Below are positions 59,528-64,000 of a stretch of 64,000 nt of DNA, piece by piece. Origin of the DNA: Enterocloster alcoholdehydrogenati (GTDB lineage Bacteria > Bacillota > Clostridia > Lachnospirales > Lachnospiraceae). The stretch covers positions 186,001 to 250,000 of the forward strand of contig NZ_BLTJ01000003.1 in NCBI RefSeq assembly GCF_013282095.1, read 5' to 3'. The translations under genes were made by a program, and so were the position numbers. The first letter of the stretch is position 1. Each line of letters begins with the position of its first letter. The notes under the pieces are model-generated. The model had not been told where the DNA came from. It saw only the letters and a program-made list of their open reading frames with translations, and did not search any database.

Positions 59528-61381
59528 ATGAAAAACAACAGTGATAAAATTTGGAAACGGTGGTGCCTGTATTTTGCAGCGGCATTTTTTGCGGGGGGAT
59601 GCTTTCTGACAGGAGCGTTTTTCTGGTACCATGACAGCATTTATGATCAGATACTGCAAAAGGATATGGAACAGATCGATGAAACCTCCAATTATATTGC
59701 AAACGGCGTTTATGAGGAACTGATGCAGGGGATTCATGTGCTGGAGAATATAAATGAGGGGCTGGAACTGAAGGGGAAGGCATCGCCGGAGGAGACGCAG
59801 AATTTTTTGAATGAGGTGGGAGCGAATGAGAAGTTTGATAAAATTGGTCTTGCGTATTTTGACGAGTTTTCACCCGGAGATACCTGTGACAGGATTGATA
59901 ATGAAGCGTTTGGAGAAATTATAAGGAACCAGGAGTATTATATTTCAAATATTCAGATTGACGGAGAAGAGATAAACGAACGGGAGATTATTATGGCTGT
60001 GCCCTTTTACCAGGGTGAGCAGCTGGTCGGCGCTGTCTGGGGCAGGTATCCGGTGGCGGAGCTGGCGCGCGGGGTGAATATAGACAACACGACCTACCGG
60101 TATTTTCATATTATAGATACCAATGGGAACTATATTACCCATTCCTCGAATCAGTATGTACTTTCACAGGATTGTTCATTGTGGGATGAGCTGGACCAGT
60201 ACGATCTGTACGGAAATACAACCGTGGAAGAGATACGCAGTAATATGGATCACTGCAAGAGTGGAAATTTCTGGTTTGAGGTAGATGGAAAAGCAAGATA
60301 TGTCAATTATGCGCCTCTGGGAATCAATCACTGGTACATCTTTTCCGTTCTGGCAGAGGAGGAATTATCCGGCTATGTTCAATCCATAGAAAGAGCGTCG
60401 GCGGTGCTGATGGCCTGCCTGGGTGTGTTTATGGTGTTCGTGATCGCAGTGATCGTGGCGGCAGCCCGCCTGGTGTATCTGAATATCAGAGAAAAGAACC
60501 GGGAGCTTGAGATGAAAAACAGGATCTTTTCTGTGATCCAGATGAATATCAAAGCGCTTGTCTTTATATATGATAAGGGGAAAAATACATTTATCATCTA
60601 TCATAATGATGAGGAGCACCAGGAAGAGGAGATTGAGGCGGAACTTTTTAGTCCCAAGCATATGCTGGACTTAGATATGATTAAGGAAACAGATCTGGAT
60701 ACATATAAGCATTTGTATGAATCGATCAAGGCAGGCAAAAAGCACGATCCGGTGGAAATTCGGATGAGACTTGGAAGAACGTGGGGATGGAAACGAATCT
60801 ATCTGTGGGAGGCCTACTCTGGAGATACGATCGGATTTATTGAAGATTTTAACCAGTGGTGGGAGGAGATGGAGCACATACGCCAGAAGGCGGGCCGGGA
60901 TGCCCTGACGGGGCTTTATAACCGACGGGGCTTTGAGCAGGCGGTGAATGCGCATATGCAGGACAGGAGAATCCCAGGGGCAAAGGTTGCGTTTATGTGC
61001 CTGGATCTGGATCATTTTAAGGAGGTCAACGATCAGCTGGGCCATCCGGCCGGAGACAGGGTGCTTTTTGAAGCGGCTGCAGTTATGAATACGGTGATAC
61101 GCAGTGAAGATCTGGCCTGTCGGATGGGCGGAGACGAGTTTGTCCTGTTTTTTGCGGATATTAAGGATGCAGAGGCAGCCCGTACGATTGGAGAGAAGCT
61201 GACAGAGGTTTTGGAAAAGACCTATGAAAAGGACGGCGTGCGTGTAACGGTCAGCGCTTCGATTGGAATCGTTGTTACGGATAAGGGGGCCAGCCTGGAA
61301 AAATTGTACGAAACTGCGGATAAGGCTCTTTATGAGGTGAAAAAGGCGCAGAGAAACGGTTATAAGATTGTAGAGGAATAG
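59528..61381 (+). CDS. Membrane diguanylate cyclase with extracellular sensor domain
   Basis: A 617-residue c-di-GMP synthase. A membrane segment (about 14-34) leads to an extracellular dCache-like domain (EIIMAVPFYQGEQLVGAVWG and YRYFHIIDTNGNYITHS), a second membrane segment (about 287-312), a PAS-like linker with AEALFSPKHMLD-type elements, and the GGDEF domain. The active site is RMGGDEFVLFF (GGDEF 534-538) with DLDHFKEVNDQLGHPAGD upstream. An inhibitory I-site RSED (525-528) stands exactly five residues before GGDEF, so product inhibition is expected. No EAL domain. Confidence 0.93.
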   Translation: MKNNSDKIWKRWCLYFAAAFFAGGCFLTGAFFWYHDSIYDQILQKDMEQIDETSNYIANGVYEELMQGIHVLENINEGLELKGKASPEETQNFLNEVGANEKFDKIGLAYFDEFSPGDTCDRIDNEAFGEIIRNQEYYISNIQIDGEEINEREIIMAVPFYQGEQLVGAVWGRYPVAELARGVNIDNTTYRYFHIIDTNGNYITHSSNQYVLSQDCSLWDELDQYDLYGNTTVEEIRSNMDHCKSGNFWFEVDGKARYVNYAPLGINHWYIFSVLAEEELSGYVQSIERASAVLMACLGVFMVFVIAVIVAAARLVYLNIREKNRELEMKNRIFSVIQMNIKALVFIYDKGKNTFIIYHNDEEHQEEEIEAELFSPKHMLDLDMIKETDLDTYKHLYESIKAGKKHDPVEIRMRLGRTWGWKRIYLWEAYSGDTIGFIEDFNQWWEEMEHIRQKAGRDALTGLYNRRGFEQAVNAHMQDRRIPGAKVAFMCLDLDHFKEVNDQLGHPAGDRVLFEAAAVMNTVIRSEDLACRMGGDEFVLFFADIKDAEAARTIGEKLTEVLEKTYEKDGVRVTVSASIGIVVTDKGASLEKLYETADKALYEVKKAQRNGYKIVEE

Positions 61382-61398
61382 GGCCGGCAAAAGCAGGG

Positions 61399-62271
61399 CT
61401 ATCCTGGCCAGCCGTTTTTGGGCAGGCTTTTATAGCGGCGTTTGTAGGCCCGCAGAAAGGTGGAGTAGTTCTGAAAGCCGCACTGGTAGCAGGCGGTTGT
61501 GGCATTTACGCCCAAGGACAGAAGCTCCCTGGCCTTTGCCAGCCGCTTTTGGGTAATATAGTTACCGATTGTGAAGCCGGTGGCCTCCTTAAATACCCGC
61601 ATCATATGGTAGGGACTCAGGCTGCATACGGCAGACAGGTGCGAGATCGAGAGCGGCTCATCCAGATGATCGCTGATATAGGATAAGAGGCCGGAAATCC
61701 GGTAATCCAGAGCGCCGGTGGTGAGATAGCTGGCAGCGGGAGTGAGGCAGGCACGGTTTAAACGGATAAGAAATTCCAGACAGAGCAGGCGCGACAAAAG
61801 AGAGGAGGCAAAGGCCTCCTTTTCGGTTGTTTGGGTCTGCTCCAGCTGATTGATAAGGGAGATGAGGGGAAGCCGCTCCTTTTCATGAAAACGGAGTGCC
61901 TGGGAGTGGCGGTACTGGGCGGTGCGAAAACACAGGGAGAGGTCGTTTTCCTCCCCCTTTGAAGGGGAGAGAAAAACAGGGGACAGGTAAAGCAGGATAC
62001 GTTCGTAGGGAATCCGGGGATCCGGATCAGGCCGGTGGATCTGTCCCCGGTCTACCAGGACAATATCCCAGGGAGCCAGATCGTAGGAGCGCCCCTCGAT
62101 GGTGTAGCGAACCTTTCCTTCTATCAGAATCATGATCTTTAAAAAGTCATGGTAATGGTATTCATAAGGGCCTTTTCCAAGATCTTTTAAGTGAAAGAGA
62201 CGGAAATCCTCATGAAGATAGCCGCGAACAGGGGCTGCGCCGGGGGCTGGAGCGGTTTGGCTGGGGTTCAT
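61399..62271 (-). CDS. AraC family transcriptional regulator with cupin domain
   Basis: A 290-residue regulator. The N-terminal cupin-like sensor has EYHYHDFLKIMILIEGKVRY and WDIVLVDRGQIHRPDPD. The C-terminal AraC domain has two helix-turn-helices: LSISHLSAVCSLSPYHMMRVFK and ATTACYQCGFQNYSTFLRAYKRRY. GGAGG lies 9 bp before the ATG. It is divergent from dapF-like and convergent with the diguanylate cyclase gene; the target genes are unknown. Confidence 0.93.
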   Translation of the reverse strand: MNPSQTAPAPGAAPVRGYLHEDFRLFHLKDLGKGPYEYHYHDFLKIMILIEGKVRYTIEGRSYDLAPWDIVLVDRGQIHRPDPDPRIPYERILLYLSPVFLSPSKGEENDLSLCFRTAQYRHSQALRFHEKERLPLISLINQLEQTQTTEKEAFASSLLSRLLCLEFLIRLNRACLTPAASYLTTGALDYRISGLLSYISDHLDEPLSISHLSAVCSLSPYHMMRVFKEATGFTIGNYITQKRLAKARELLSLGVNATTACYQCGFQNYSTFLRAYKRRYKSLPKNGWPG

Positions 62272-62438
62272 GGCAGTATTCCTCCTGTTGTTTCATGTAT
62301 TTCTTATAATATAGCATTATTTGCAATATAATACAGCATAAATTTAATATAATTATAAAATAATGCCTGGTAAAATAGAATCAGCAAAAAACGGTAAAGG
62401 TTCGCAGGGATTGCTGCGGAGAAAGCGAGTGCAGGACA

Positions 62439-63302
62439 ATGAGACTGACGATTGAGAAATATCACGGATTGGGAAATGATTATCTGGTATATGATCCTAA
62501 CAAGAATAAGCTGAAACTGACTCCGGAGAGAGTGCAGTTTCTGTGCAACCGGAATTTTGGCGTAGGGGCAGACGGAGTGCTGGAAGGCCCGGTGCTGGAG
62601 GGGGATCGGATTTCCATGATCATCTGGAATTCAGATGGAAGCCAGACACAAAACAGCGGCAACGGCGTGCGTATTTTCGGCGCATATTTAAAGGATGCAG
62701 GCTATGTACAGAAGAAGGATTTTTCCATCCATTCTCAGGGAGGGGACATTGATATCCATTATCTCAACGAGGAGGGAACCCGTCTAAAGGCATCTATGGG
62801 AAAGGCGTCCTTCTGGAGCGATGAGGTGCCGGTGGCCGGGCCAAGAAGAGAGATCATCAACGAGACGATGGTATTTGGCCGCATCCCCTATCCTGTGACC
62901 TGTCTGTCGGTGGGGAATCCCCATCTGGTGATCCTGATGGATGAGATATCAAAGGAACTGGTATGCCGCATTGGAAAGTATTCTGAGAGCGCAAGGCAGT
63001 TCCCGGAAAAGATAAATACACAGATCATGAAGGTTCTGGATCGAACCCATATCCAGACCGAGGTTTATGAGCGGGGAGCCGGATATACCCTGGCTTCTGG
63101 AAGCGGCTGCTGTGCGGCTGCAGCTGCGGCTTACCGTCTGGGCCTGACGGATCCGAAGATGATCGTGCAGATGCCGGGAGGCACGCTGGAACTTGAGATC
63201 CGGGAGGACGCAACGGTTCTTATGACCGGAGATGTGGGCTATGTAGGCAGCATAAAACTGGGAAATCATTTTACAGAGCAGCTCAGGGCGCTTGACAAAT
63301 AA
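62439..63302 (+). CDS. DapF-like epimerase with Ser at both catalytic positions
   Basis: A 287-residue diaminopimelate epimerase-fold protein. The start KYHGLGNDYLVYDPNK and FGVGADGVLEGP are typical, as is SVGNPHLVILMDEI. In true DapF the two catalytic cysteines lie in CGNG and in ACGTG; here the positions read NSGNGVRIF (Ser73) and LASGSGCCAAAAAAY (Ser220), with two cysteines shifted to 224-225. It is therefore either a related isomerase with another mechanism or inactive as a DAP epimerase. The start at ATG 62439 has no strong Shine-Dalgarno sequence. It is followed by glnA. Confidence 0.85.
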   Translation: MRLTIEKYHGLGNDYLVYDPNKNKLKLTPERVQFLCNRNFGVGADGVLEGPVLEGDRISMIIWNSDGSQTQNSGNGVRIFGAYLKDAGYVQKKDFSIHSQGGDIDIHYLNEEGTRLKASMGKASFWSDEVPVAGPRREIINETMVFGRIPYPVTCLSVGNPHLVILMDEISKELVCRIGKYSESARQFPEKINTQIMKVLDRTHIQTEVYERGAGYTLASGSGCCAAAAAAYRLGLTDPKMIVQMPGGTLELEIREDATVLMTGDVGYVGSIKLGNHFTEQLRALDK

Positions 63303-63341
63303 AAAAACTGCGTTTATATTTTTTTATAGATACAGGCAGAG

Positions 63342-63455
63342 GCAGAGCGGGGTATCAGGACAGATCCCCGCTCTGATGCATTTACGGCGGCGCACCCGCC
63401 GCACAGAGCGGGTTTGCTGCATAAAAGGATCCGGCGGGTTTTATTTTGGCCGGAT
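63342..63455 (+). promoter_or_regulatory. Hairpin-rich leader of glnA
   Basis: Three stems follow each other: CAGAGCGGGG (63342-63351) with CCCCGCTCTG (63366-63375); GCGGCG (63387-63392) with CGCCGC (63397-63402); ATCCGGC (63429-63435) with GCCGGAT (63449-63455). None is followed by a T tract, so they look like structured RNA or operator elements rather than simple terminators. Confidence 0.5.
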
Positions 63456-63476
63456 TGTTCAGGAGAGGACGGTTGA

Positions 63477-64000
63477 ATGATGAGCAAATACAGCAGAGAT
63501 GACATTATCCGTATAGTGGAAGAGGAGGATGTGGAGTTTATACGTCTTCAGTTTACGGATATTTTCGGGATGCTTAAAAATGTGGCGGTCACGGCCGGAC
63601 AGCTGGCCAAGGCCCTGGATAACCGGTGTATGTTTGATGGTTCCGCCATTGAGGGCTTTGTGCGGATCGATGAGTCGGATATGTACCTTCATCCGGATCT
63701 GAACACCTTTGAGATCTTTCCATGGAGACCTCAGCAGGGCAGAGTGGCAAGGCTGATCTGCGACGTGTACAATCCTGACGGCACACCATTTAAGGGGGAT
63801 CCCCGCTATGTGCTGAAGCGGGCTGTCAAACGGGCGGCGGATATGGGGTATGTGTTCCAGGTGGGGCCGGAGTGTGAGTTTTTCCTTTTTCACGCCGATG
63901 AAGAGGGGTGCCCTACAACAGAGACCCACGAGCGGGCCGGATATTTTGACGTATCTCCCATTGATCTGGGAGAAAATGTACGCAGGGATATTGTGCTGAC
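63477..64000 (+). CDS. glnA: Glutamine synthetase, type I, N-terminal part (3' end outside window)
   Basis: The first 174 residues of a GSI glutamine synthetase, which makes glutamine from glutamate and ammonia. The sequence has [18 protein letters not shown], the substrate-binding loop [39 protein letters not shown] and the metal-binding [10 protein letters not shown], then the [16 protein letters not shown] stretch just before the cut. These fit the GSI-alpha group of Firmicutes. ATG is at 63477, with another at 63480; AGGAGAGG lies upstream. Confidence 0.93.
   Translation, partial: MMSKYSRDDIIRIVEEEDVEFIRLQFTDIFGMLKNVAVTAGQLAKALDNRCMFDGSAIEGFVRIDESDMYLHPDLNTFEIFPWRPQQGRVARLICDVYNPDGTPFKGDPRYVLKRAVKRAADMGYVFQVGPECEFFLFHADEEGCPTTETHERAGYFDVSPIDLGENVRRDIVL

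Noticed and set aside
63459-63929. Frame of 156 codons on the minus strand at the right end
   Set aside because: It is the reverse-strand shadow of the clearly recognisable glutamine synthetase gene.
1-64000. CRISPR arrays, tRNA and rRNA genes
   Set aside because: No regularly spaced repeats, tRNA-like cloverleaf sequences or rRNA conserved segments were seen; short genes could have been missed by eye.

Overview
The window looks like a chromosome segment from a Lachnospiraceae-type Clostridia (Firmicutes). The evidence is GGAGG ribosome-binding sites, a Gram-positive housekeeping set (RNase J, IreB, FtsH, PPDK, HPr-like protein), class B sortase, a SARP/BTAD regulator, and gene order around ruvX and trmR that resembles Bacillus/Clostridia. 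No rRNA, tRNA or CRISPR array was found. Both ends cut genes: an aldo/keto reductase at the left and a glutamine synthetase at the right.

Region 1 (1-6.4 kb) is a small, AT-richer integrative element of about 5.65 kb sitting in what seems to be the transcription terminator of the aldo/keto reductase gene. It carries a TnpX-type large serine recombinase and TnpW on the minus strand, then a TetR regulator with a consensus promoter and repeated operator, a flavodoxin/ferredoxin fusion, a KTR-type zinc-ribbon protein, and a sigma-factor/HTH pair of the Tn916 type. About 0.7 kb of repeat-rich non-coding DNA follows. A 10-bp direct repeat marks the likely attL/attR cores and a 10-bp inverted repeat lies just inside both ends.

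Region 2 (6.4-24.2 kb): a LytTR/GHKL two-component pair, an iron-dependent alcohol dehydrogenase, a transglutaminase-like protein overlapping RecQ, an RsmH-like methyltransferase, a heterodimeric ABC exporter operon with its MarR regulator as last gene and a clear MarR operator on the promoter, a TauE/SafE permease, then prmA-rsmE-cysteine desulfurase-thiI (translation and tRNA thiolation) and a convergent HPr-like gene.

Region 3 (24.3-39.7 kb): a long co-directional housekeeping block: mtaB, ireB-ruvX-DUF1292, RNase J, a short MltG-like protein, trmR and a U32 peptidase-family gene (tRNA 5-hydroxyuridine pathway), ydcF, an M16C metallopeptidase, era, recO, a lipoprotein and glyS. Region 4 (39.9-48.8 kb): an OmpR-type two-component system, ppdK, a TPP-riboswitch-controlled thiD, a lipoprotein cyclophilin and an L,D-transpeptidase.

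Region 5 (48.8-52.1 kb) is the most interesting accessory locus: a BTAD/SARP-type regulator divergent from an operon encoding an unrecognised protein with three related modules and a class B sortase. The divergent promoter has two 8-bp direct repeats exactly 11 bp apart, the geometry known for SARP activators. Region 6 (52.1-64 kb): a polar amino-acid ABC transporter with a promoter-terminator leader, a small acidic protein, CTP synthase, FtsH, a Cache-GGDEF diguanylate cyclase, an AraC regulator, a DapF-like protein with serine at both catalytic cysteine positions, and glnA with a hairpin-rich leader.
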